From 39-52-133 sp035531075 (GTDB lineage: Bacteria; Pseudomonadota; Gammaproteobacteria; Burkholderiales; Gallionellaceae), in NCBI GenBank assembly GCA_035531075.1, contig DATKTO010000018.1:62001-126000 (forward strand): DNA of 64,000 nt, in the 5' to 3' direction. Position 1 is the stretch's first letter. Each line of letters opens with the position of its first letter. Of the stretch, positions 43,310 to 51,997 are shown piece by piece. The notes under the pieces are model-generated. The model saw only the letters and a program-made list of their open reading frames with translations. It did not search any database and had not been told where the DNA came from. Both the position numbers and the translations under genes were made by a program.

Positions 43310-44251
43310 ATGTTACAAAACTATCCTCCCGCCATCTTCCTGATGGGCCCCACTGCCAGCGGTAAAACCGCCGCCGCGGTCGAGCTCGCACAGCATCTGC
43401 CGGTGGAGCTGATCAGCGTGGATTCTGCGCTGGTGTACCGCGACATGAACATCGGCACCGCCAAGCCGGATGCAGCCACCCTCGCCGCTGCACCGCACCG
43501 GCTGATCGACATCATCGAGCCCACCGCCGTGTATTCCGCTGCGGCCTTTCGCAGCGATGCGTTGCGGCTGATGCAGGACATCAGCGCACGCGGTAATATC
43601 CCCCTGCTGGTGGGCGGCACCATGCTGTATTTTCGCGCGCTGCGTTTTGGTCTGAGCGACCTGCCGCAGGCCGACGCGGCAGTGCGCGCCGAGATCGAGG
43701 AGCAGGCGGCCAGTCTGGGCTGGCCGCGCCTGCACGACGAACTGGCAAAAGTCGATCCGCAAACGGCGGCACGCCTCAAGCCGAATGACGCGCAGCGCAT
43801 CCAGCGCGCACTGGAAATTTACCGTGTCAGCGGCCAGCCCATGACGGCCCTGCTGGCGCTACAGGAAGAATACCAGCTGCCTTATAGACTCATTCCCCTC
43901 GCCCTGCTTCCGTCAGATCGAAAACAGCTGCATCAACGCATTGAACTGCGCTTTGCAGAAATGCTGAAGCAGGGTTTGCTCGATGAGCTGCAGGACCTGC
44001 AAAGAAAATATGTGCTGAACAGCGAGATGGCTTCGATGCGCTGCGTGGGCTATCGCCAGGCCTGGCAATATCTTGCCGGCGACATCGACAAGCCCGATCT
44101 GCTCGATCAGGGCATTGCCGCCACCCGCCAGCTCGCCAAGCGCCAGCTCACCTGGCTGCGCGGCATGCCGGACAATATTGAATTCGACTGCCTGTCGGCA
44201 AACTTGAATCAGCAGGTGCTGGCTAAAGTCCGCGAGCGTCTCGATGACTGA
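43310..44251 (+). CDS. miaA: tRNA dimethylallyltransferase
   Basis: Protein of 313 residues that adds the dimethylallyl group to A37 of tRNAs reading UNN codons. Signatures: P-loop GPTASGKT, DSALVYRDMNIGTAKP, and the PHRLIDIIEPT and MRCVGYRQAWQY segments. The start ATG at 43310 lacks a strong ribosome binding site. It overlaps the methyltransferase gene by 8 bp and follows mutL, a common pairing. Confidence 0.96.
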   Translation: MLQNYPPAIFLMGPTASGKTAAAVELAQHLPVELISVDSALVYRDMNIGTAKPDAATLAAAPHRLIDIIEPTAVYSAAAFRSDALRLMQDISARGNIPLLVGGTMLYFRALRFGLSDLPQADAAVRAEIEEQAASLGWPRLHDELAKVDPQTAARLKPNDAQRIQRALEIYRVSGQPMTALLALQEEYQLPYRLIPLALLPSDRKQLHQRIELRFAEMLKQGLLDELQDLQRKYVLNSEMASMRCVGYRQAWQYLAGDIDKPDLLDQGIAATRQLAKRQLTWLRGMPDNIEFDCLSANLNQQVLAKVRERLDD

Positions 44252-44900
44252 AACTGGCAGAGCAGGCAACACCTGCCCCCTCTGCGCCAGAACGGGGCCA
44301 CACACGCCTCTTGTCGGGCCCAAGGCGCGTGACTATCTGCTGTGCCCAAACTGCCAGCTGATATTCATGGCAAGGGAGTCTCTCCCCGACCGTGCCACCG
44401 AAGAAGCGCGCTACAAGGCACACCAGAACGGGCCGCAGGACTCAGGCTATGTGCGTTTCCTGAACCAGGCCATTACCCCTGCACTACCCTATTTGAAGGA
44501 AAGCAAGCGCGGGCTGGATTTTGGCTGCGGCCCGACGCCCACGCTCAGCGGCTTGCTCAAGGCGCATGGCCTGCACTGCGACAATTACGATCCATATTTT
44601 TTTCCCGACTTGCCCGGAAATCAATTTGATTATATTTTTGCCACCGAGGTGGTGGAGCACTTTTATAATCCGGGACAGGAACTGCAGCGTCTCAGTGGCT
44701 ATCTTAAGCAAGGCGGCATCCTGACGATCATGACGGAACCGTGGTTAACCGTGGAAGGCTTTGCAGACTGGCACTATGCCAAAGATATCACCCATGTCTG
44801 TTTTTACCACGCATCGACGATTGAGTATATTTGTAGCCACTACGGCTTTGCAGTTTTAAATAAAGACACGCCCAGAGTGACGGTGTTCAGAAAATTATGA
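44244..44900 (+). CDS. Class I SAM-dependent methyltransferase with N-terminal zinc ribbon
   Basis: Protein of 218 residues. The N-terminus has two Cys pairs (CPLCARTG and CPNCQLIF) like a zinc ribbon; the rest has a SAM-binding Rossmann fold with motif I GLDFGCGPTPTL and later FATEVVEHF and GGILTIMTEPW. The substrate is not evident. It overlaps miaA (8 bp) and the peptidase-like gene (4 bp), so the three are coupled. Confidence 0.85.
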   Translation: MTETGRAGNTCPLCARTGPHTPLVGPKARDYLLCPNCQLIFMARESLPDRATEEARYKAHQNGPQDSGYVRFLNQAITPALPYLKESKRGLDFGCGPTPTLSGLLKAHGLHCDNYDPYFFPDLPGNQFDYIFATEVVEHFYNPGQELQRLSGYLKQGGILTIMTEPWLTVEGFADWHYAKDITHVCFYHASTIEYICSHYGFAVLNKDTPRVTVFRKL

Positions 44901-45949
44901 CGCATACAGAACCCTCTCCTATCCTCCCTTATGCCATATCCAGGGAAACGCTCGCTGCCGCGCAAAAAAATGTGTGCGACATTCTGGCGCTGGCAATTGA
45001 ACATACACCGCAGCATGCCGCGGTGGTCGTGTACGACGCGCGCTGCGAACTCGCGGTGGCACTCACCGATGCATACAGGCACTGCCTGCCTGCAGCCACC
45101 TTTATCGATTTTGACGCGGTCACGCCGGAGTTTGTGCTGACCGCCTTCCAGCCGCTCGCGCCATCCGATCTGGTGGTGCTGATACAGTCCACCAGCTTTC
45201 GCCTGGAGGCTTTCCGCATACGCGTCGAGCTGTTCAAACGCTCGCTGAAGGTGATTGAACACCTGCATCTTTCGCGCATGCCGGGCGCGCAGGCAATCGA
45301 CTACATCGCCTCACTCGCCTACGACCCTGCCTACTACCGCGGCGTCGGCAGCGCGCTCAAGCAGCGTATCGATCGCGCCAGTTGCGGCGTGGTCGACAGC
45401 GGCGGTGAGCAACTTTTGTTCTCTTCCCCTTTTGAATCCGCAAAATTGAACGTGGGCGATTACAGCGAAATGCGAAATGTGGGCGGCCAGTTTCCCATCG
45501 GCGAAGTTTTCACTGAAGCGCAGGATCTGGAAGCGGTAAACGGGCGCGTGCGCATTTTTATCTTCGGCGACACCTCGTTCATGATCAATCGCCCGGACAA
45601 GCCCATCACGCTGGTGATCAGCAAGGGACGAGTAATGGAGGCGATTGATTCGACGCCGGAGTTCGATACCGTACTCGCCAATATTCGCGCCGATGAGGGC
45701 GAAGTCTGGGTGCGCGAACTGGGCTTTGGCCTGAACCGCGCCTTTACGCAAGAACGCACGGTGAGCGACATCGGCACTTACGAGCGCATGTGCGGCATAC
45801 ACCTCTCGCTCGGTGCCAAACACGGCAGTTACAACAAACCCAATTTCAAGCGCAAGGACACCCGGCATCATGTGGACGTGTTTGCGGTCACCGAATCAGT
45901 CATGCTTGATGATGAGGTGGTGTATGGCAATGGCGCCTGGCTGGTTTGA
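44897..45949 (+). CDS. M29-family aminopeptidase-like protein
   Basis: Protein of 350 residues. The C-terminal half resembles aminopeptidase T/AmpS (M29): NVGGQFPIGEVFTEAQDLEAVNG carries the Glu of the metal site in the GEVFT core, and GIHLSLGAKHGSYNKP with RHHVDVFAVTESV carries the His and Asp ligands. The N-terminal half is an alpha/beta domain. Peptide hydrolysis in the cytoplasm is likely. It is the third gene of the miaA unit. Confidence 0.75.
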   Translation: MTHTEPSPILPYAISRETLAAAQKNVCDILALAIEHTPQHAAVVVYDARCELAVALTDAYRHCLPAATFIDFDAVTPEFVLTAFQPLAPSDLVVLIQSTSFRLEAFRIRVELFKRSLKVIEHLHLSRMPGAQAIDYIASLAYDPAYYRGVGSALKQRIDRASCGVVDSGGEQLLFSSPFESAKLNVGDYSEMRNVGGQFPIGEVFTEAQDLEAVNGRVRIFIFGDTSFMINRPDKPITLVISKGRVMEAIDSTPEFDTVLANIRADEGEVWVRELGFGLNRAFTQERTVSDIGTYERMCGIHLSLGAKHGSYNKPNFKRKDTRHHVDVFAVTESVMLDDEVVYGNGAWLV

Positions 45950-46048
45950 CGCAGAATCCCCCGAAGTACGGTGAGAAAATCAGCGCCTGCATAACATTAA
46001 CGAATATAATATCGAATTCAAAATTTTGTAATATTCAGGGAGTCTGCT

Positions 46049-46921
46049 TTGTCTAAAGAAAAAATGGGTAGTCGCGAATTGGGTCTGGTTCTTACCCAAC
46101 AAATACTGGGTGTGGACGATTTGCACTATGGCCTGTGGGATGATGATCTTGAATTAAAGATGACCAATCTTGGCATTGCACAGCAACGTTATACCGACAA
46201 TTTGATTGCGGCCATGCCCTCCCCGCAACCGGGTCCCGTTAAAGTACTGGATATCGGTTGCGGCACGGGTCATGTACTCGGCCAACTCCTCTCACGCGGT
46301 TATCAGGCTGATGGTCTGGTCCCGGCGCCCAGCCTGGCCAAGCTGGTACGCATGCAGCAAGCCAAATATCCCGGAAAACAAAGCCGTTTGTTCGAATGCC
46401 GCTTTGAGGATCTGCCGTTTGATGAACTGTTGCATCAATACGATGTGTGTCTTTTCAGCGAGAGCTTTCAATATATCTCGATGGAAGCCTCGTTCGAGCT
46501 GTTGCAAAAAATCCTGAAGCCGGGCGGCAAAGTGGTAATTTGCGACTTCTTCAAGACCGAACATCACGGCGATGGCGGCCCGGGCGACGGCAGCTTCGGT
46601 GGCGGACATGCCATGGCAGATTTTTATCGCAAGGTAAAAGAATCCAAATTTGAGCTGATACGCGACGAAGACATCACCAAACGCGTCAGCCCGAACCTGC
46701 AACTGGTCAATGATTTTTTGCACAACACCATCAAGCCCGTCGGATTGACCCTCAATAAATACCTGAGCGACAACTACCCGAAACTGTCATGGATCGCACA
46801 CAAGCTGCTGCGCAAAAAACTCGACAGAATGAACTACAAATATTTTGAAGGTCATCGCAGCAAAGCAACTTTCGAGCGCTACAAGACATACCATTTGATG
46901 GTGTGCCAGCTCAAGGCCTGA
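46049..46921 (+). CDS. Class I SAM-dependent methyltransferase
   Basis: Protein of 290 residues, with motif I VLDIGCGTGHVLGQLL and a later motif KVVICDFFKTEHHGDGG. The closing half is helical and His-rich, like small-molecule methyltransferases of the UbiE/sterol type, but the substrate is unknown. A TTG start (46049) with AGGGAG 7 bases upstream is used; ATG at 46064 is an alternative. It stands alone before oxyR. Confidence 0.83.
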   Translation: MSKEKMGSRELGLVLTQQILGVDDLHYGLWDDDLELKMTNLGIAQQRYTDNLIAAMPSPQPGPVKVLDIGCGTGHVLGQLLSRGYQADGLVPAPSLAKLVRMQQAKYPGKQSRLFECRFEDLPFDELLHQYDVCLFSESFQYISMEASFELLQKILKPGGKVVICDFFKTEHHGDGGPGDGSFGGGHAMADFYRKVKESKFELIRDEDITKRVSPNLQLVNDFLHNTIKPVGLTLNKYLSDNYPKLSWIAHKLLRKKLDRMNYKYFEGHRSKATFERYKTYHLMVCQLKA

Positions 46922-47091
46922 ACCATTTTTAGGGTTTTGTCCGTCCTGGTCTGGCGGAGTTGAAAAATGCGCTTAGCGCCCCAAGCTTGCTTCAGTTGCC
47001 GGGGAACCGCATCTGGTGATAAATTTCGGGGCACACGCAAGATGTTTATGCATATGTTCATCCGCTTTGCATTTCAAGCTGGAACCATCCT

Positions 47092-47997
47092 ATGACTCTG
47101 CAAGAGCTGCGCTATATTGTGGCGCTGGCTGATACCGGGCATTTCGGCAAGGCATCGGATGCCTGTTATATCAGCCAGTCCACCCTCTCCACCCAGGTAA
47201 AAAAGCTGGAGGACTTTCTCGGTGTATTGCTGTTCGACCGCTCATTGAAACATGTCACCCTGACGCCGGTTGGCCGCGAAATTGTATCGTCTGCACGCCT
47301 GATTCTCGACGAGGCCAACCGCATACGCGAACTGGCGCGCCAGACCGGCGACCCGATGGAACGCACGGTGCAACTGGGGGTGATTCCTACCCTCGGCCCC
47401 TACTATCTGCCGCATGTTCTGACTCTGCTGCATGGCAAATACCCCAAACTTCGCCTGCTGCTCAGGGAGGAGATGACACCCCATGTTCTGTCGCACCTGG
47501 CCGACGGCAAACTGGATGCAGGACTACTGGCACTGCCCATTAATGATTCCAACCTTGAAATTGTTCCCTTATTCAAGGAACCCTTTCTTGCCGCCGTGCC
47601 TGCCAACCATCAGTTGGCCAGTGCCACTACGGTGCAAATCAATGAACTGGCTCAAGCCGGACTGCTGTTGCTGGAGGAAGGCCATTGCTTGCGTGAACAC
47701 GCATTGGAAGCCTGCCATCTGGACGGATTGCAGAATGAAGAAATCAGCGCAACCAGCCTGGAAACCCTGCGCCAGATGGTGGGCATGGGGCTGGGGGTGA
47801 CACTGATCCCGGTGCTTGCCAGCGGCGGCGCGACAGCCGATGTCAGCCAGGTTGCGCTGCGCCCGCTCAAGGCTCCCGGCGCCTCGCGCACCATCGGCCT
47901 GGTATGGCGGAAACGTTCGCCGCTGGCAGCAACCATGGAACAACTGGCGCAGTCGCTTAAAGATGCGCTGCCACCCCATACGCTTCGGATCGACTGA
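47092..47997 (+). CDS. oxyR: Hydrogen peroxide-responsive LysR-type regulator OxyR
   Basis: Protein of 301 residues. The N-terminal winged helix is MTLQELRYIVALADTGHFGKA and the LysR effector domain follows. The redox cysteines are conserved at exactly the E. coli numbers: Cys199 and Cys208 in EEGHCLREHALEACHL. It should form a disulfide with peroxide and activate defence genes. It lies directly upstream of rubrerythrin, a likely target. Confidence 0.95.
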   Translation: MTLQELRYIVALADTGHFGKASDACYISQSTLSTQVKKLEDFLGVLLFDRSLKHVTLTPVGREIVSSARLILDEANRIRELARQTGDPMERTVQLGVIPTLGPYYLPHVLTLLHGKYPKLRLLLREEMTPHVLSHLADGKLDAGLLALPINDSNLEIVPLFKEPFLAAVPANHQLASATTVQINELAQAGLLLLEEGHCLREHALEACHLDGLQNEEISATSLETLRQMVGMGLGVTLIPVLASGGATADVSQVALRPLKAPGASRTIGLVWRKRSPLAATMEQLAQSLKDALPPHTLRID

Positions 47998-48108
47998 CTG
48001 GATTGATGGGTATCATTAATCCCTGCAGCCCGCTTCCCGGGAGAATACGGGGTAGCACAATACGTTGCCGCCCAAGGCTTTCCGATCTGCAGTGATCAAT
48101 CCCCTCAA

Positions 48109-48140
48109 AATAGCTCAGCTATTGATCGATAAAATCGATC
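48109..48140. promoter_or_regulatory. Two adjacent perfect palindromes upstream of rubrerythrin
   Basis: AATAGCT-C-AGCTATT (48109-48123) is followed with no gap by GATCGAT-AAA-ATCGATC (48124-48140). They lie 104-135 bp before the rubrerythrin ATG and upstream of a TATACT -10 hexamer (48184-48189). The arrangement suggests operators or a cruciform. The first resembles an OxyR ATAG/CTAT pair but its spacing is shorter than usual. Confidence 0.6.
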
Positions 48141-48243
48141 GCCATCATTGAAACAATCTGCTTTTCTCTATATTTCACAAGCCTATACTCGCCAGTGTGG
48201 TTTTCGACCACTTTGTTTATCACTCACTCTGGAGGTAAATATC

Positions 48244-48663
48244 ATGAAATTAAAAGGCAGCAAAACCGAGCAAAATCTGAAAGATGCCTTTGCTGGCGAA
48301 TCGCAAGCCAATCGCCGCTATCTTTATTTCGCAGCAAAAGCCGACGTGGAAGGTTACAACGACGTGGCAGCCCTGTTCCGCTCCACAGCTGAAGGCGAGA
48401 CCGGCCACGCACACGGCCACCTGGAGTTTCTTGAGCAGTGCGGCGATCCGGCCACCGGCATGCCCTTTGGCTCTACCGGCGACAATCTGAAGACTTCAGT
48501 CGCTGGTGAAACCCACGAGTACACCGACATGTATCCGGGCATGGCCAAGGCTGCCCGCACGGAAGGTTTCGAGGAGATCGCAAACTGGTTTGAAACACTG
48601 GCCAAGGCTGAACGCTCCCACGCTAATCGCTACTCGAAAGCACTGACCGAATTTGTGGCTTAG
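48244..48663 (+). CDS. rbr: Rubrerythrin (without rubredoxin domain)
   Basis: Protein of 139 residues: only the ferritin-like di-iron domain of rubrerythrin, with ligands in GESQANRRY, EGETGHAHGH, AGETHEYTDMY and AERSHANRY. The C-terminal CxxC rubredoxin domain of classical rubrerythrin is missing, so another protein must supply electrons for peroxide reduction. GGAGGT lies 6 bases before the ATG. The upstream in-frame codons from 48148 are intergenic. Confidence 0.93.
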   Translation: MKLKGSKTEQNLKDAFAGESQANRRYLYFAAKADVEGYNDVAALFRSTAEGETGHAHGHLEFLEQCGDPATGMPFGSTGDNLKTSVAGETHEYTDMYPGMAKAARTEGFEEIANWFETLAKAERSHANRYSKALTEFVA

Positions 48664-48852
48664 ACTCGGATTGGTTGTAAGAAGCAATGAGTTCGAGGGA
48701 TAGATTTTCTGGTTGCTGTCCATCTCTGCGAGCTTTATTGCTTTGTAATTGATGTAGATTGAATTAATTATCTTTGACCCGATATTTTATCCGTCTGCCC
48801 TTTGCGCGGCCGGATTTGATCCACGCTTTAATGCAAGAACAGGAGACACTGC

Positions 48853-50187
48853 ATGGCCGCCCCTACCCGTGAAGGAAATCTGGCTGCACCGACGCGCCAT
48901 CCTCTGGACTGGCTGAATCCCGACTTTTACAACGAAAAATTGTTGTTTGACGAAATGGAGCGGGTGTTTGATATCTGCCACGGCTGCCGGCGTTGCGTGA
49001 GCCTGTGTGAGTCATTTCCTACCCTGCTCGATCTGGTGGACGAGTCCCCCACTATGGAAGTGGATGGCGTAAATAAAGCAGATTACTGGAAGGTGGTAGA
49101 TCACTGTTATCTGTGTGATCTGTGTTACATGACGAAATGCCCGTATGTGCCGCCGCATGAGTGGAATGTGGATTTTCCCCACCTGATGTTGCGTGCCAAG
49201 GCATTCAAATTCAGAAACGGAAATGTAAAAACTCGCGATCGCATCCTGACCAGTACCGATACAGTCGGCAATTTGGCCGGCATTCCGGTAGTAGCTCAGC
49301 TGGTTAATGCAGCGAATAAATTCGCCCCCACCCGCAAGGCTCTGGAAGTCGTGCTGGGCGTACACGCCGGTGCCAAACTCCCCGAGTATCACAGCAATAC
49401 CTTGCGCAGGCGTCTGTCCGGGCATGACAGTAAGGTCGTGGCACAGGCCGCAGGTCGCACACAGGGCAAAATAGCCCTGTTTGCCACCTGCTATACCAAC
49501 CGCAATGAGCCGGGCCCGGGTGAAGATCTGGTGGCAGTTTACGAGCACAACGGCATCCCTGTGATATTGGCCCAAAAGGAGCGCTGCTGCGGCATACCCA
49601 AGCTGGAACTGGGCGATCTGGAAGCGGTTAAGGCCGCCAAGGAATTTAATATTCCAGTGCTGGCAAAACTAGTGGATGAGGGTTGGGACCTTACGGGGTT
49701 GATCCCGTCTTGCGTGCTGATGTTCAAACAGGAACTACCTTTGATGTTCCCGGATGACCCGGACGTGCAAAAAGTCAAGGCGGCCTTCTTTGATCCGTTT
49801 GAATATCTGATGCTGCGCCACAAGGAAGGCAAGTTAAACACCGATTTTAAACAGCCCTTGGGCAAGGTGGCCTACCATGCTGCCTGTCACCAGCGGGTGC
49901 AGAACATTGGCCCAAAAACCCGTGAAATCCTGTCGCTGATTCCCGGCACCCAGGTGGAAATTATCGAGCGCTGTTCCGGCCACGATGGCACTTATGCAGT
50001 AAAAAAGGAGTTTCATGCATCATCGATGAAAATCGTCAAGCCGGTGGTGGAACGGGTGAAGAAAGCCGAGGCTGCACACTATGGCAGCGACTGCGCAATG
50101 GCTGGCCACCATATTGAAAATGGCCTCAAGGATGGGCGCGCGCCGTCGCATCCCATCAGCCTGCTGAGAAAGGCTTACGCAATTTAA
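48853..50187 (+). CDS. Fe-S protein with CCG domains (heterodisulfide reductase/GlpC-like)
   Basis: Protein of 444 residues. Two [4Fe-4S] motifs near the N-terminus (CHGCRRCVSLC and CYLCDLCYMTKCP), then two cysteine-rich CCG-type domains, with ERCCGIPKLELGD and YHAACHQRVQNIGPKTREI plus ERCSGHDGTY. It resembles glycerol-3-phosphate dehydrogenase subunit C and HdrB-type electron carriers, and may supply electrons to the di-iron proteins beside it. AGGAGA precedes the ATG by 6 bases. Confidence 0.9.
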   Translation: MAAPTREGNLAAPTRHPLDWLNPDFYNEKLLFDEMERVFDICHGCRRCVSLCESFPTLLDLVDESPTMEVDGVNKADYWKVVDHCYLCDLCYMTKCPYVPPHEWNVDFPHLMLRAKAFKFRNGNVKTRDRILTSTDTVGNLAGIPVVAQLVNAANKFAPTRKALEVVLGVHAGAKLPEYHSNTLRRRLSGHDSKVVAQAAGRTQGKIALFATCYTNRNEPGPGEDLVAVYEHNGIPVILAQKERCCGIPKLELGDLEAVKAAKEFNIPVLAKLVDEGWDLTGLIPSCVLMFKQELPLMFPDDPDVQKVKAAFFDPFEYLMLRHKEGKLNTDFKQPLGKVAYHAACHQRVQNIGPKTREILSLIPGTQVEIIERCSGHDGTYAVKKEFHASSMKIVKPVVERVKKAEAAHYGSDCAMAGHHIENGLKDGRAPSHPISLLRKAYAI

Positions 50188-50206
50188 CGTTGGAAGGAGA
50201 ATGAAA

Positions 50207-50494
50207 ATGTCTAATGAAGGCTATCACGAACCCAGAGAACAACTGAGCGCAAAGACCCTCGACATGCATCGCGCCATCGTCTCGCTGATGGAGGAACTGG
50301 AGGCGGTTGACTGGTATAACCAGCGCGCTGATGCATGTAATGACCAGAATTTGAAGGCCATACTGGCACACAACCGCGACGAGGAAAAAGAACACGCCTC
50401 CATGCTGCTGGAATGGATCAGGCGCAACGATCCCGGCTTTGACAAGGAACTGCGAGAATATCTGTTTACTGACCGACAGATTGCACACCAATAA
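50207..50494 (+). CDS. Ferritin-like protein of the encapsulated ferritin (EncFtn) family
   Basis: Protein of 95 residues closely resembling EncFtn: HRAIVSLMEELEAVDWYNQR, HNRDEEKEHASMLLEW and REYLFT. The ferroxidase Glu in MEELEAV and the ExxH of EEKEHA are present. It ends at DRQIAHQ, without the C-terminal peptide that targets family members to encapsulin, and no encapsulin gene is nearby. The ATG at 50207 has AAGGAG 7 bases ahead; the ATG at 50201 is too close. Confidence 0.88.
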   Translation: MSNEGYHEPREQLSAKTLDMHRAIVSLMEELEAVDWYNQRADACNDQNLKAILAHNRDEEKEHASMLLEWIRRNDPGFDKELREYLFTDRQIAHQ

Positions 50495-50517
50495 TAACGA
50501 TTAGCAAAGGAAATACC

Positions 50518-51099
50518 ATGAAGCAATTGACCCGCGATGATCTATTTAGCCTGGAAAAATATGCGTCCATCAAAACCGATTTTCGTGCCAAAGTAATGGC
50601 GCACAAGAAACACCGCAGAGTGCCTGTCGGAGACCATGCCACGCTCTATTTCGAGGACGCGCTCACCATGCAATACCAGGTGCAGGAGATGTTGCGTCTC
50701 GAACGCATTTTCGAACCGGAAGCCATCCAGGAGGAGCTGGATGTTTACAATCCTCTTATCCCCAGTGGCCACAACTGGAAGTCCACTTTTATGGTGGAAT
50801 ATGACGATGTGGAAGAGCGTAAAAAGGCACTGGCTAGACTCATAGGCATTGAAAATACCGTATGGGTACAAGTGGGAAATTTCGACAAGGTGTTCGCTAT
50901 TGCCAATGAGGATTTGAGTCGTTCTGAACCGGATAAGACTTCAGCGGTTCATTTCATGCGTTTTGAACTGACGCAGGAGATGGTGGCTGCGGCAAAAAAG
51001 GGGGCGGCGATCAAGGCGGGTATCGATCATCCCGAGTATCGCACGGAAACAGTGCTGACGGATGACAAGCGCAACTCGTTGGTTACCGATTTACAATAA
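50518..51099 (+). CDS. DUF3501 family protein
   Basis: Protein of 193 residues matching DUF3501: start LTRDDLFSLEKYASIK, then VGDHATLYFEDALTMQYQVQEMLR and HFMRFELTQEMVAA. It is soluble, of unknown function, and commonly found with rubrerythrin and CCG-type Fe-S proteins, as here. It starts 23 bp after the ferritin-like gene and should be in the same operon. Confidence 0.85.
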   Translation: MKQLTRDDLFSLEKYASIKTDFRAKVMAHKKHRRVPVGDHATLYFEDALTMQYQVQEMLRLERIFEPEAIQEELDVYNPLIPSGHNWKSTFMVEYDDVEERKKALARLIGIENTVWVQVGNFDKVFAIANEDLSRSEPDKTSAVHFMRFELTQEMVAAAKKGAAIKAGIDHPEYRTETVLTDDKRNSLVTDLQ

Positions 51100-51107
51100 A
51101 ACAGAAT

Positions 51108-51932
51108 TCAGGGGGTGATTGAAGCACCCACTATGCTCATCACATCCTCCACTTGCATGTTGAGCAGGGCGCCAACATCTTTGTAATCATCCGGCAGTGC
51201 TGCATCATCCCAGCCTTGAGAGGAATGGCGCGCCAGTCTGTCTGCCAGCACGACGTTGCGAACCCGCTCTTGCTGTGCATTTTCAGCGTCCATCAGATGG
51301 AGCAGCAAGGTAGGCAGTTTCCATTCTTTAACCAGTTCTTTTTGCAGCACGACAAGCCTGAAACCGAACACTTGTTCCTGTGCATCCCCGCTACGCAATG
51401 ACTTATCCTCTTCTTGCAGGGCTTTGATTTTGAGCATTTCTGCAGTTGCAAAACACCACATTAAAATCTCGGTCATGTTGCGCAACAATGCCGCAACACG
51501 CACTTCTTCAAAATGAAGATCACGGCGTCGAACCGCCCAATCAAAGGCATATGAGGAAGCTCGGTGTGAGCGGTGTACTACACGCAAAGTAGCAATTAGC
51601 GCGGGGAGTTTCGTGCCCAGTATCTCTTCGACAGAAACTTTGGGAACCACTTTATTGAACAAAGGTTCCATGCCGAGCATCAACAGAGCCTGCTCAACTT
51701 CCAGAACTTCGCTAGTTTGGCTGCGTCGCTTGTGCTGCTGCAAATATCGCAACAGCAAAGCTGTCATCAAGGGATCACGCGCAATGATACCGGCAATGGA
51801 GTAAGGGTTGGCTTTATCGCCTTCTCCCCGCAAGGCATGCAGATCACGCGCAGTTTGTTTGAGAGCCGGAATTTCTGCATTGCTGAGAAAAGCCACCCAG
51901 CCCTGCAAGTCTTTTGCACCTTGTTGCATCAT
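51108..51932 (-). CDS. HDOD domain protein
   Basis: Protein of about 274 residues with an HDOD domain: IPALKQTARDLHALR, IAGIIARDPLMTALLLRYLQQ and LRVVHRSHRASSYAFDWAVRR, then a helical C-terminal part. HDOD proteins are regulatory relatives of HD phosphohydrolases without the catalytic metal site and act in signalling. A TTG at 51941 could also serve as start. It converges on the DUF3501 gene with only 8 bp between. Confidence 0.82.
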   Translation of the reverse strand: MMQQGAKDLQGWVAFLSNAEIPALKQTARDLHALRGEGDKANPYSIAGIIARDPLMTALLLRYLQQHKRRSQTSEVLEVEQALLMLGMEPLFNKVVPKVSVEEILGTKLPALIATLRVVHRSHRASSYAFDWAVRRRDLHFEEVRVAALLRNMTEILMWCFATAEMLKIKALQEEDKSLRSGDAQEQVFGFRLVVLQKELVKEWKLPTLLLHLMDAENAQQERVRNVVLADRLARHSSQGWDDAALPDDYKDVGALLNMQVEDVMSIVGASITP

Positions 51933-51997
51933 CTCACCCAAATTGTTAGGACAATGAATTTAACTGCTGTTGCATGAAATTCTTGAATCAATCTGAG

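Noticed and set aside
48109..48123. OxyR binding site
   Set aside because: ATAG and CTAT are separated by 5 bases instead of the 7 of the OxyR consensus, and the tetrads are not repeated at the proper distance. Kept only as a palindrome.
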